64,000 nt of DNA, taken from NCBI RefSeq assembly GCF_000311845.1, contig NZ_HE978574.1, positions 1,269,248-1,333,247 on the forward strand. Reading direction: 5' to 3'. Source of the stretch: Enorma massiliensis phI (GTDB lineage: Bacteria > Actinomycetota > Coriobacteriia > Coriobacteriales > Coriobacteriaceae). Below the pieces are notes generated by a model that did no database searches, had not been told where the DNA came from, and saw only the letters and a program-made list of their open reading frames with translations. Made by a program: the position numbers and the translations under genes. Positions 52,817-61,059 of the stretch are shown here, one piece after another; the stretch's first letter is position 1; each line of letters begins with the position of its first letter.

Positions 52817-53836
52817 CTACTTGACGATAGAATCCACCGAATCGATCACGTGCTGAATCAGGCCGGCTCGAACGGCATCTGCAGTGGCAAGGGTGCCGTT
52901 CTTCACCGCCTCGACGGAAGTTGCGCCATGCCCGATAAGCACCACGCCCTTGAGGCCGAGAAGGATCGCCCCGCCCTTGGCGTCGCCCGATAGCCTCTCC
53001 TTGATTGCGTTGAGCTCGCTTTTCACCAAAAGCCCCGCGATCTTGCCCTTAGTGGAGGAAAGCAGGGTGCTCTTGAGCTCCTGAAGGATGAGCTTCGCTG
53101 CGCCCTCGGTCGCCTTGAGCGCCACGTTACCGGCAAAGCCGTCGGCAACCACGACATCATAGGAGCCCGAGACGAGGTCCGAGCCCTCGCAGTTCCCCGC
53201 GAAACCGGTGAGCCGCTCCTTCATCAGCTTGAAGCACTCCTTGGTGAAATGCGAGCCCTTGGAGTCCTCGGTTCCGTTGGAGAGCAGACCGATTCGCGGG
53301 TTCTTGATATCGCAGACCACGCGGGCATACGCAGCGCCCATCTGCGCGAAGCGAAGCATGTCGCCTGGCTCCACATCGGGGTTGGCACCGAGGTCGCAGA
53401 AAACGGTGAGGCCGCCCGTGCGGTTAGGCAGCGCGGTGGTGATGCAGGGACGAATGGGGCGCTGCTCGCCCTCGTCCTCATATTTGAACGGCGTGACGTA
53501 GGCGGTCGCGGCGGCTGTTACCGCTCCGGTGGCACCAGCGGAGAAGAAACCCTGAACCGTACCCTTCTTGACCGCGCGGCACGCGACAACAATCGACGAC
53601 TTGCGCTTGCTCATGACCGCCTTGATGGGGTCGTCGCCCATCTCGATGGTATCGGGCGCCACAAGCGGCTCCACGCGATCGCGCTTCTGGGCAAAGGGGA
53701 CCACGAGCTCCTCGGGGCCCACGGCAAAGACGGTTAGCTCAGCATCGGCCGCAAGCGCGGCATCGATACCATCAAGCACGACCTGCGGCTCCTCGTCCCC
53801 GCCCATGACATCGACCGCAACGCACACCTTAGACAT
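52817..53836 (-). CDS. plsX: Phosphate acyltransferase PlsX
   Basis: 339 aa from ATG 53836. PlsX features: CVAVDVMGGDEEPQVVLDG at the N-terminus, GFFSAGATGAVTAAA, PNRTGGLTVFCDLGANPD, and the C-terminal LLGLKGVVLIGHGATS. Converts acyl-ACP to acyl-phosphate at the membrane surface, the first step of phospholipid synthesis with PlsY. It lies between rpmF and acpP, the classical order. Confidence 0.95.
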   Translation of the reverse strand: MSKVCVAVDVMGGDEEPQVVLDGIDAALAADAELTVFAVGPEELVVPFAQKRDRVEPLVAPDTIEMGDDPIKAVMSKRKSSIVVACRAVKKGTVQGFFSAGATGAVTAAATAYVTPFKYEDEGEQRPIRPCITTALPNRTGGLTVFCDLGANPDVEPGDMLRFAQMGAAYARVVCDIKNPRIGLLSNGTEDSKGSHFTKECFKLMKERLTGFAGNCEGSDLVSGSYDVVVADGFAGNVALKATEGAAKLILQELKSTLLSSTKGKIAGLLVKSELNAIKERLSGDAKGGAILLGLKGVVLIGHGATSVEAVKNGTLATADAVRAGLIQHVIDSVDSIVK

Positions 53837-53915
53837 GACATATCCTCTCAATAGCGAAATGGCCGACGCAAAGGCCGGCCATATCATGCAGCAACATACT
53901 TGCGATGCACCATCG

Positions 53916-54095
53916 TTACTCGGTAACGATGACTTCGCGATCCTTGTAGTAACCGCAGTTGGGGCACACATGATGCGGAAGCTTCACGGCGCCGCAACGG
54001 GGGCAGGTGGAACGAGAGGGGGCATCGATCTTCATATTTGCGGAACGACGGTTATGCGTACGGATGCGTCCCTGCTTTTGCTTAGGTACTGGCAT
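53916..54095 (-). CDS. rpmF: Ribosomal protein L32
   Basis: 59 aa: MPVPKQKQGRIRTHNRRS, then a zinc-binding type C+ centre, CPRCG ... CPNCG, ending YYKDREVIVTE. All four cysteines are present. SD AAGGAAGG. The DUF177-rpmF-plsX order is typical, and DUF177 proteins are linked to 23S rRNA maturation. Confidence 0.97.
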   Translation of the reverse strand: MPVPKQKQGRIRTHNRRSANMKIDAPSRSTCPRCGAVKLPHHVCPNCGYYKDREVIVTE

Positions 54096-54125
54096 GTTGA
54101 CCTTCCTTATTACTTCACCTTAAGG

Positions 54126-54156
54126 CACTGCTTACGCGCAAGCAGTGATAATAGCA
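54126..54156 (-). promoter_or_regulatory. Extended -10 promoter and stem-loop before rpmF
   Basis: TGCTATTAT on the minus strand (54156-54148) directly abuts a perfect 8-bp hairpin, CACTGCTT / AAGCAGTG with a 6-nt loop (54126-54147). The start site would fall inside the hairpin, so the stem forms only on read-through transcripts from DUF177, where it may attenuate. Confidence 0.5.
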
Positions 54157-54190
54157 TACTCGCTGCTCAGATGTATAGTGATTATTTGGA

Positions 54191-54745
54191 TTAGTCGTCA
54201 AGCTTGAGGTTTTTGAGCACGGCAAACGGGTTATCGTCGCTCATCGCACGCTCTTCTGCCTCGCGCTCAGCGCAGCCGCACGGCCCTTCGTTGAGATTGG
54301 CTCCGCACGTGGGGCACAGTCCCTTGCAATCGGGCCGGCAGAGCACCACGAACGGCGTGTCCATGATGACGGCATCGGCGATGGGGCCCGAAAGATCGAT
54401 GACGCGCTCAGGGCTCACGACCTCGAAGCCATCCTCATAGGCATCCGGATCGTCGGGCTCTTCGAAAAGGTAATACTCCTGAATCTCACCCGCGATATCG
54501 ATGTGCGCGGGTTCAAGGCAAAGGTCGCACGCGCCCGTGGCGCCAGCGCGCACGAGCCCTGTCACGAGGACGCCGTCACCCGTATGCGTGAGCACGACAT
54601 CATAGGAGATGCCGTCATCGAGCGCGAACTCCTTCTCTCCCACCGAATACGAGGGAGCGTCAACGGTGCCCGCAACGGGATAGCTGTCGCCGGGATTCTC
54701 GATATGGTCTGCAAGCTCGATGAGCACCGGATCGAAAAGCGCCAT
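54191..54745 (-). CDS. DUF177 (YceD) family protein
   Basis: 184 aa from ATG 54745. YceD/DUF177 pattern: a beta-rich N-terminal half with CDLCLEPAHIDIAGEIQEYY and the C-terminal CKGLCPTCGANLNEGPCGC cysteine motif. Family members are needed for 23S rRNA processing or ribosome assembly. It starts 2 bases after the stop of the coiled-coil gene, probably by coupling as the SD is weak. Confidence 0.88.
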   Translation of the reverse strand: MALFDPVLIELADHIENPGDSYPVAGTVDAPSYSVGEKEFALDDGISYDVVLTHTGDGVLVTGLVRAGATGACDLCLEPAHIDIAGEIQEYYLFEEPDDPDAYEDGFEVVSPERVIDLSGPIADAVIMDTPFVVLCRPDCKGLCPTCGANLNEGPCGCAEREAEERAMSDDNPFAVLKNLKLDD

Positions 54746-54747
54746 GA

Positions 54748-55251
54748 TTACCAAGCGCCGTTCTGGTTGCTGGTGTTCGCACCCTCGTTGAGCTGCTGGC
54801 GGCAACGAGCAACGGTGGAGGTCAGGCTCTTGAGGTTCTCCTCGAGATGCGTGAAGACCTGCTCCGCATAATCTTCGGCAGCGTAGCGCGTCTCGCGCTC
54901 GTACTGCTGAGCACGGTCGCGAATGTCGTCGGCCTGCTGCTGCGCGAGGCGAACGATCTCCTGCTCGCCAGCGATGGTGAGCGCCTGTTGCTGAGCGTCG
55001 GCGATGATGGAATCGGCTTGAGCGGCGGCAGATGCCAGAAGCTCGTCGCGCTCCTTGAGGATGCGACGCGACTTCTGCCACTCTTCGGGATAGCTCATGC
55101 GAATCTCGTCAAGAATGTTGAAGAAGACCTCAGTCTCAATCACCTTGAACTGCGCGTTCTTGCCGAACGGCGGCTTGGCCTCTTCGATGATGCCCTCAAG
55201 CTCATCGACCAGGCTCTCGATTCTCTCCCCCGGAAAGTTATCGCCCGGCAT
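54748..55251 (-). CDS. Coiled-coil protein, DivIVA/ATP synthase B-like
   Basis: 167 aa from ATG 55251 (AAAGGAG upstream). Nearly all alpha-helical: SLVDELEGIIEEAKPPFGKN, then a long Gln/Ala/Glu-rich coiled coil (ILKERDELLASAAAQADSII and EIVRLAQQQADDIRDRAQQY). Similar proteins between coaD and yceD occur in Actinobacteria and Firmicutes and are sometimes annotated as ATPases or DivIVA-like; there is no nucleotide-binding motif. Probably a cytosolic scaffold. Function unknown. Confidence 0.75.
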   Translation of the reverse strand: MPGDNFPGERIESLVDELEGIIEEAKPPFGKNAQFKVIETEVFFNILDEIRMSYPEEWQKSRRILKERDELLASAAAQADSIIADAQQQALTIAGEQEIVRLAQQQADDIRDRAQQYERETRYAAEDYAEQVFTHLEENLKSLTSTVARCRQQLNEGANTSNQNGAW

Positions 55252-55297
55252 TCGGTCTCCTTTCATAGGCTGCGAATAAACTGCGATTCAATTTCAC

Positions 55298-55306
55298 ATA
55301 GTACCA
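55298..55306 (-). promoter_or_regulatory. Extended -10 promoter of the coiled-coil gene
   Basis: TGGTACTAT on the minus strand (TGn plus TACTAT), 47 bases before the start codon, immediately after coaD. Confidence 0.5.
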
Positions 55307-55316
55307 CAGAGCGCGA

Positions 55317-55826
55317 TTATCGCTCTTTAAAGCGCTCTTTGAGCGCGGCGTCAACATTCGGTGTGACGAATTCCGACACATCTCCACCAAACGAGGCGAT
55401 CTGCCGCACGACCGACGACGAGAGATAGCCGTACTGCGGGCTGCTCATCACAAAGATCGACTCGAGGTCCGCGTCGAGACGGTAGTTGAGGTCTGCCTGC
55501 TGAAGCTCATACTCGAAATCGGTCATGGCGCGCAGGCCCTTAACCACGGCGCCGGCGCCCACTTCGCGAGCAAGATCCACGAGAAGGCCGGTAAAGGGCA
55601 CCACCTGAACGTCGTCAAGCCCTTCGCACAGGAGCGCCTCGCGCGCAAGGCTCACGCGCTCATCGAGCGAGAAGGTCGTGCCCACCCCGTTCTTACCAAG
55701 CGACTCGGCAACCGCCACCGTAACCTGCGGGCAGATGCGGCGCGCGCGGCGCACGACGTCAACATGACCATAGGTGATGGGATCGAACGTGCCGGGAACG
55801 AGCACATGGGTGATGGGATCGGGCAT
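55317..55826 (-). CDS. coaD: Phosphopantetheine adenylyltransferase
   Basis: 169 aa from ATG 55826 (AAGGAG upstream). Nucleotidyltransferase motif VPGTFDPITYGH at the N-terminus, KGLRAMTDFEYELQQADLN in the centre, and the YLSSSVVRQIA motif. Makes dephospho-CoA from ATP and 4'-phosphopantetheine. Lies after rsmD, with a repeat array between them. Confidence 0.96.
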   Translation of the reverse strand: MPDPITHVLVPGTFDPITYGHVDVVRRARRICPQVTVAVAESLGKNGVGTTFSLDERVSLAREALLCEGLDDVQVVPFTGLLVDLAREVGAGAVVKGLRAMTDFEYELQQADLNYRLDADLESIFVMSSPQYGYLSSSVVRQIASFGGDVSEFVTPNVDAALKERFKER

Positions 55827-55865
55827 GGAAGCTCCTTGAGAACGGAGGTACAGAACAGGCACGAA

Positions 55866-55955
55866 TGAGACAGTTGTGCCGGGTCATTTTGTCTCTGAGA
55901 CAGTTGTGCCGGGTCATTTTGTCTCTGAGACAGTTGTGCCGGGTTATTTTGTCTC
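55866..55955. repeat. Three tandem 30-bp repeats, TGAGACA-TTGTGCC family
   Basis: Units 55866-55895, 55896-55925 and 55926-55955 (starting TGAGACAGTTGTGCCGGG); the first two are identical and the third has one base change. Each unit begins GAGAC and ends GTCTC, so units fold into hairpins. The array runs into rsmD, supplying its stop codon. No spacers, so not a CRISPR. Related palindrome at 26210-26242. Confidence 0.92.
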
Positions 55956-56528
55956 ATCAACAAGCTGGAGGACATCGACCGCGGTGGTGCCATAGCGCTT
56001 CTCTCGCACGATCTCGAAGCCCTGCGGGTGCGCCCCAGGAAGATCGGATCGGTGCTCGAACAGGGCGATGGCGCCCGAAGCGAGCAGGTCGTGCGCCGCA
56101 AGCGCTTCGAGCAGCGCCTCCGCCGGCTCGGGCCCGAGCGCATAGGGAGGGTCTATGAGCACCGCGTCGAAGGGCCCGCCCGGCACGCGCCCGCGCGATG
56201 CTGCGGCGAGCACATCGCCCGTCACCACACGGTAGGTAGAGCGCTCCGCTTTGAGCCCCTCGAGGTTTCGGCGGACAAGCAAGGCGGCCTGCCGATCGCT
56301 ATCGAAGAACGTGGCATGCAACGCCCCGCGTGAGAGCATCTCGATGCCCAGCGCCCCGGACCCAGCGAACGCGTCGAGCACGCGCGCGCCGCCGATGCCC
56401 TCATCGAGGGCAGAATCGAGCACCGAAGCGCACGCCTCGCGCACGCGATCGGTCGTCGGACGCGTTACCTCGCGCCCCCGCGGCTCCTCGATGCGACGGC
56501 CTCGCCACATACCGGCAACGATCCTCAT
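55944..56528 (-). CDS. rsmD: 16S rRNA m2G966 methyltransferase
   Basis: 194 aa. RsmD family: MRIVAGMWRGRRI, RPTTDRVREACASVL, SAM motif VLDAFAGSGALGIEMLSRG and catalytic LIDPPYALG. Methylates the exocyclic amine of G966 in 16S rRNA. Its ATG overlaps the recG stop as ATGA. The last four residues (DETK) and the TAA stop are encoded within the 55866-55955 repeat array. Confidence 0.94.
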   Translation of the reverse strand: MRIVAGMWRGRRIEEPRGREVTRPTTDRVREACASVLDSALDEGIGGARVLDAFAGSGALGIEMLSRGALHATFFDSDRQAALLVRRNLEGLKAERSTYRVVTGDVLAAASRGRVPGGPFDAVLIDPPYALGPEPAEALLEALAAHDLLASGAIALFEHRSDLPGAHPQGFEIVREKRYGTTAVDVLQLVDETK

Positions 56529-58720
56529 CCACCGCTCACCTCCTTGAATACATCTCCATAGCGCCTGACGACCTCGATCCTCAAGGGCATCGTGGCCACC
56601 GACGCAAGGTCATGAGCATAGCGCAAGATCTCTTGCGCGTCATCGTGGGCAGCTTGGATAACCTCGACATCCGCCTCGAGGTCAACAAACCGAAGCGTCA
56701 CCCCGCCGTGCTGCCTAAGGCCCAAGATCTCGCCCTCATGGCGAAGGCGCAGATCGAGTTCGGCGAGCGCGAAGCCGTCGGAAGTGCGCTCTAAAGCCTC
56801 CAAGCGCTCCTGGGCGGTGCTTCGCGCGCCGGACTTCTTCGCATGCGTCATGATGAAGCAGCGCCCTGCATCGCGTCCGCGGCCCACACGACCGCGCAGC
56901 TGGTGGAGTGTTGCCAAGCCGAAGCGCTCGCCATCCTCGATGACCATCACGGTGGCCTCGGGCACATCGACGCCCACTTCGACCACCGTGGTAGAGACGA
57001 GTATCTGCACATCGCCCCGACGGAACGCGTCGATGACCGCATCCTTCTCGTGGTTCGGCATGCGCCCGTGGAGCGCCTCGACGCGCGCCGCGGGAAACGT
57101 TCTCCGCACGCGCTCGAGCTCGCGTTCGACGCTGTGCAGCCGAACCTTCGGCGCCGCCTTGCCATCATCCGCGTCGAGCGAGGGTGCCGACCCCGGCACG
57201 TCGTCGAGCTCGTCGGTAGAATCGCTCTCCGCCACGAGCGGGCAGATGATGTAGGCGCGCTGCCCGGCCTCGAGCGCTTCGCGCACGGCGCCATAGGCGA
57301 TATCCCGGTTCGATTCGGTGAGCACGCGCGTCTGGACCCCTGCCCCCGCAACGGGCCGCGTGCGAATAACGCTCGTCTCAAGGTCACCGTAAACCGAGAG
57401 CGCAAGGGTGCGCGGAATGGGCGTGGCGGTCATAACGAGCAGGTCGGCGCCGGGACCTTTAGCGCGCAACGCATTCCTTTGGTTCACGCCAAACCGGTGC
57501 TGTTCGTCGATGACCACAAGGGTGAGCCGCTTGAAGACGACATCTTCAGAAAGCACGGCGTGGGTACCGAAGAGCACCGTGAGCTCGCCCGAAGCGAGGC
57601 GCTCCTCGATGGACGCCCGCTCATCGGCCGGCGTCGCACCAGTGAGCAGCGCCCACGAGATCCCCGCCCGATCGAGCAGTGGGCCGCACTTCACCGCGTA
57701 CTGCTGAGCGAGCACGCTCGTAGGGGCCATCACGCATGCCTGGGTATGAGAGTCGGCGACCGCGGCGAGCGCCATGCACGCGACGGCCGTCTTGCCCGTA
57801 CCCACGTCGCCCAGAAGAAGCCGGTTCATGACATGACCGGCTTCGGCCATGTCGTTAAGTATCTCGCCCACGGCGCGCTCCTGCTCATCGGTGAAGGAGA
57901 ACGGCAGCGCGTCGCGCAAAGCAGCAACGCGCGCGCCAGGCACATGCGCGACGGGGTGAACGTCGAGCAGGTTGGCATCGTTGCGAAGGCGAAGCGCGAG
58001 CTGCAAGAAGAGGAGCTCATCATAGGCTAGGCGCTGCCGGGCCTCGTCGCGCTCATCGAATGAGGTCGGAAAATGAATGGAGCGGAGCGCGCGGGAGACG
58101 CTCATGAGGTGTCGGCGTGCACGGATGCGAGCGGGCAGAGCATCGACAAAGCCGTCGGTGCGCTCCAAGGCGCCCGAAACGATCCTCCGCATCCAGGCAA
58201 CGGAAATGCCCTCCCCCACCGGATGCACCGGCATGATGGAGCCCGACTGCGCGCGCTCGTCGAGCTTCTCGAAATGAGGCGAGCTCATCTGCTTGAACCC
58301 GTAGGCGAATTCGACCTTGCCCATGAGTGCGAGGCGATCGCCGGGCTTGATGTCGCGCGCAAGCCATGGCTGCTTGAAGAATGCCGCCTGGATCACGCCC
58401 GTTTCGTCGATAAGCGAAACCTCGACCACGCTGAGCCGCGGGCGCGGGTGCTTCTCCACCACGCGATCGACGGTAGCGACGATGGTCGATACCTCGCCAA
58501 GCGGGGCATCTTCAACGGTATAGGCATGTGAGAAATCGAGGTAGCGACGCGGTATATGGAGAAGGAGGTCGCCCACGCGTTCGATCCCCAAACGCCTGAG
58601 CGCCTCCTCGCGAGCTCCAGATACATATTTTAGGCGCGACACATCCTCATCGAGCGCGCTAGCCCGAAGCAGGCGCGCGTGCGCCGGCGACAAGGCATAG
58701 CTACGCTGAGGCGCGGCCAC
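56525..58720 (-). CDS. recG: ATP-dependent DNA helicase RecG
   Basis: 731 aa. N-terminal wedge/OB domain (GIERVGDLLLHIPRRYLD), then superfamily 2 helicase motifs: I LLGDVGTGKTAVA, Ia MAPTSVLAQQ, II VVIDEQHRFG, III TATPIPRTL, V STTVVEVGVDVPEATVMVIE, VI QLRGRVGRG. Regresses stalled forks and processes Holliday junctions. GTG start at 58720, 3 bases after the fakA stop, with a weak SD. Confidence 0.96.
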   Translation of the reverse strand: MAAPQRSYALSPAHARLLRASALDEDVSRLKYVSGAREEALRRLGIERVGDLLLHIPRRYLDFSHAYTVEDAPLGEVSTIVATVDRVVEKHPRPRLSVVEVSLIDETGVIQAAFFKQPWLARDIKPGDRLALMGKVEFAYGFKQMSSPHFEKLDERAQSGSIMPVHPVGEGISVAWMRRIVSGALERTDGFVDALPARIRARRHLMSVSRALRSIHFPTSFDERDEARQRLAYDELLFLQLALRLRNDANLLDVHPVAHVPGARVAALRDALPFSFTDEQERAVGEILNDMAEAGHVMNRLLLGDVGTGKTAVACMALAAVADSHTQACVMAPTSVLAQQYAVKCGPLLDRAGISWALLTGATPADERASIEERLASGELTVLFGTHAVLSEDVVFKRLTLVVIDEQHRFGVNQRNALRAKGPGADLLVMTATPIPRTLALSVYGDLETSVIRTRPVAGAGVQTRVLTESNRDIAYGAVREALEAGQRAYIICPLVAESDSTDELDDVPGSAPSLDADDGKAAPKVRLHSVERELERVRRTFPAARVEALHGRMPNHEKDAVIDAFRRGDVQILVSTTVVEVGVDVPEATVMVIEDGERFGLATLHQLRGRVGRGRDAGRCFIMTHAKKSGARSTAQERLEALERTSDGFALAELDLRLRHEGEILGLRQHGGVTLRFVDLEADVEVIQAAHDDAQEILRYAHDLASVATMPLRIEVVRRYGDVFKEVSGG

Positions 58721-58723
58721 GAT

Positions 58724-60394
58724 CTACTCGATCGAGAAAATCACCGGATAGAGCGGCTGCTCCCCACGGTGCGAATCGATCTCGAGGTCGGGCTGGGCCT
58801 CCTCGATGGCGGCGAGGATGTCCTCGAAATCCTCGTCGGAGAGATCCGCGCCAGCGAGAATGGTGAGCGAGTCGCCCTCCTCATCTTCCTGCATGCGGTT
58901 GATGCACTCAAGCGTAACCTGCTTGACGTCGGACCCGACCACATCGATCGACCCGCCGATGATGCCCATGACATCGCCAGCGTGGATGGGAGAGCCGTCG
59001 GACGCCTGGCTATCGCGCACGGCCGAGGTAACCTCGCCATCGCGCACATCCTCGAGGGCCTCGGTCATAGCCTCGACCGCATCCTCAAGCGAAGAATCCG
59101 GGAGCACGGCGAAGAGCGCCGAGAACGCCTGCGGCACGGTCTTCGTAGGAACGACCGCAACCTGCTTGTCGGTGCAGGCGGTCGCAGCGGCCTCGGCCGC
59201 CATGCGAATGTTGCCGTTGTCGGGCAGGATGATCACGGCCTCGGCGTTGACCTTCGAGACGGCATCGAGAAGGTCGGCCGTGCTCGGGTTCATGGTCTGT
59301 CCGCCCGAGACCACCACGTCGACGCCGAGCGACTCGAGGATCTCGGCCTCGCCGGAACCGGCCGCCACCGCAACGAAGCCGAGCGGCTTGGCAGGCTCTG
59401 CAGGCGCCGCATCCTGGTCCTCGTGGATCTTGGCGGTGCGCTCGCGCGACTCCATATCCATGTTGTGGATGAAGACCTCGTAGATCTGGCCGAGCTGCAG
59501 CATGTGCTCGAGCACGAGGTTCGGGGTATTGGAATGAACGTGGATCTTATAGTCGGGATAGGCGCCCACGAGAAGCTCGCAATCGCCCATGGACGCGAGG
59601 AACTGGAGGCACTCCTCCTCGTCGAAGGGGGCATCCGCCTTGAAGAGGAACTCGTTGCAGTACCGGTACTCAGAGCCCTCCCAGTCGTCGTTCGCTTCGA
59701 TCTTCACGCGATCGAGCGCACCCTCGCGAGCGCTATCGGCGGAGGCATCGAAGGTGGCGGCGAAGTCCTCGGTCTTGACAGCGGTGCGCCCGAGGGCGGC
59801 GGCCACGAAATTCTCAAGGAAGATGGCGAAGCCGAACGCGCCGGAGTCCACCACGCCGTTCTCCTTGAGCACGGGCAGCAGGTCGGGCGTGCGCGCGACG
59901 GACTGATACGCCTCGACCACGATGGCGTCGAGTGTATCCTCGACCGACTCGCGAGCCTTGGCGCAAGAATCGGCCTTGGTGGAGATATCGCGCAGCACGG
60001 TCAGGATCGTGCCCTCGACCGGCTTGCGCACCGCCTTGAAGGCGACCTTCACGGCGTTGCGGAGCGCAGCGGCCACATCGGCAGACGTCGCAGGGTCCGT
60101 CGCGTCGACGAGCCCCTCGGCAACGCCGCGCAGGATCTGCGAGGTGATGACGCCAGAGTTTCCGCGCGCGCCCATGAGCGAGCCGTGGGTGATGGCGCCG
60201 GCGATGGCCTCCATATCGGCATCGGCGGGAAGGCTGCTGAGCTCCTTCACCACCGAGGCGAGCGTGAGCGACATATTGGTTCCGGTATCGCCATCGGGCA
60301 CGGGGAACACGTTGAGCTTGTTGATGTCCTCTGCCTTGTCAGAGACCGCGGCGGCCGCAATGGGAAAGCAGGTTCGAATGGTCTTCGCAATCAT
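58724..60394 (-). CDS. fakA: FakA/YloV-family fatty acid kinase subunit (DAK2 domain)
   Basis: 556 aa from ATG 60394 (GGAG 9 bases upstream). N-terminal DAK2 kinase domain (about 1-200: KLNVFPVPDGDTGTNMSLTL, HGSLMGARGNSGVITSQILR) followed by the FakA central domain and a C-terminal DegV-like part (SGGQTMNPSTADLLDAV, ILPDNGNIRMAAEAAA). FakA phosphorylates fatty acids held by a FakB protein, giving acyl-phosphate that joins the PlsX product pool. No fakB here. It lies between an Asp23-like gene and recG, the yloU-yloV-recG order of Firmicutes. Confidence 0.9.
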   Translation of the reverse strand: MIAKTIRTCFPIAAAAVSDKAEDINKLNVFPVPDGDTGTNMSLTLASVVKELSSLPADADMEAIAGAITHGSLMGARGNSGVITSQILRGVAEGLVDATDPATSADVAAALRNAVKVAFKAVRKPVEGTILTVLRDISTKADSCAKARESVEDTLDAIVVEAYQSVARTPDLLPVLKENGVVDSGAFGFAIFLENFVAAALGRTAVKTEDFAATFDASADSAREGALDRVKIEANDDWEGSEYRYCNEFLFKADAPFDEEECLQFLASMGDCELLVGAYPDYKIHVHSNTPNLVLEHMLQLGQIYEVFIHNMDMESRERTAKIHEDQDAAPAEPAKPLGFVAVAAGSGEAEILESLGVDVVVSGGQTMNPSTADLLDAVSKVNAEAVIILPDNGNIRMAAEAAATACTDKQVAVVPTKTVPQAFSALFAVLPDSSLEDAVEAMTEALEDVRDGEVTSAVRDSQASDGSPIHAGDVMGIIGGSIDVVGSDVKQVTLECINRMQEDEEGDSLTILAGADLSDEDFEDILAAIEEAQPDLEIDSHRGEQPLYPVIFSIE

Positions 60395-60441
60395 GTGGGA
60401 TATCTCCGTTGGTTCTAGCCAGGGTACGTACCGCCCGGCGT

Positions 60442-60795
60442 TTAGCCGAGGTTCTTGAGCGCGTCGATATGGATGACGACCTTCAACTTGGCGGGGTCGA
60501 TCTCTGCGATCTCCTGCAGCGTGAAGGCGACCGCGCTGGAAAGGTTCTCGCACACGGACTTCATGTTCACGCCGCTCTCGAGCACCACGTGCAAATCGAC
60601 GGCGAGCCCCTCCTCGGTGTTGGAGACAAGCACGCCCTTGCGCAGGCGCTGGCCGGCAAGCAGGCGCACGCTCTCGGCACCCTGCAGCTGCTCGGCCATG
60701 CCAACCACGCCATAGCAAGACATGGCAGCGTAGCCGGCGATATCGGCAATGACATCGTTAGAAACGCTCAGGCTTCCGGACACTGTATCAGGCAC
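60442..60795 (-). CDS. Asp23/YloU family protein
   Basis: 117 aa from GTG 60795, chosen because AAGGAG lies 6 bases upstream; the longer frame has no SD. Asp23 pattern: SGSLSVSNDVIADIAGYAAM, VGMAEQLQG, LAVDLHVVLESGVNMKSVCE and KVVIHIDALKNLG. YloU-type genes regularly precede fakA/yloV. Likely cytosolic, role unknown. Confidence 0.88.
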   Translation of the reverse strand: MPDTVSGSLSVSNDVIADIAGYAAMSCYGVVGMAEQLQGAESVRLLAGQRLRKGVLVSNTEEGLAVDLHVVLESGVNMKSVCENLSSAVAFTLQEIAEIDPAKLKVVIHIDALKNLG

Positions 60796-60889
60796 GGGAA
60801 TCTCCTTATCTGATGCACAGCGCATCGGTTTCACGAGTAATCCCCTGTATCTTACTACGAGTTTGGAACCCATGCTGAAAATGCACGCC

Positions 60890-61055
60890 ATGCAAAATCA
60901 GGACAGAGGGAATATTGCAAAATCATGCAAAATCAGGACAGAGGGAATATTGCAAAATCAGGACAGAGGAAATTTCACCTCCCCTGCCCTCGCTGACGTA
61001 AAACCAGGACAGGGGAAATGTTACGTCCCCCGCCCTGGTTGTCTCATGATCTGCG
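60890..61055. repeat. Repeat cluster, CAAAATCAGGACAGAGG family
   Basis: A perfect 35-bp tandem duplication (60890-60924, 60925-60959; starts ATGCAAAATCAGGACAGAGG), a third diverged copy at 60951-60974 and a fourth at about 60999-61021 (AAAACCAGGACAGGGGAAAT). The last copy faces CCCCCGCCCTGGTT across a short loop, giving a stem with 12 of 14 pairs (61002-61040). It lies between the ABC exporter and the Asp23-like gene. Confidence 0.88.
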
Positions 61056-61059
61056 CCCG

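Noticed and set aside
55866-55955. Three tandem 30-bp repeats as a possible CRISPR remnant
   Set aside because: Units are directly adjacent with no spacers and no cas genes; the unit is a palindrome shared with 26210-26242.
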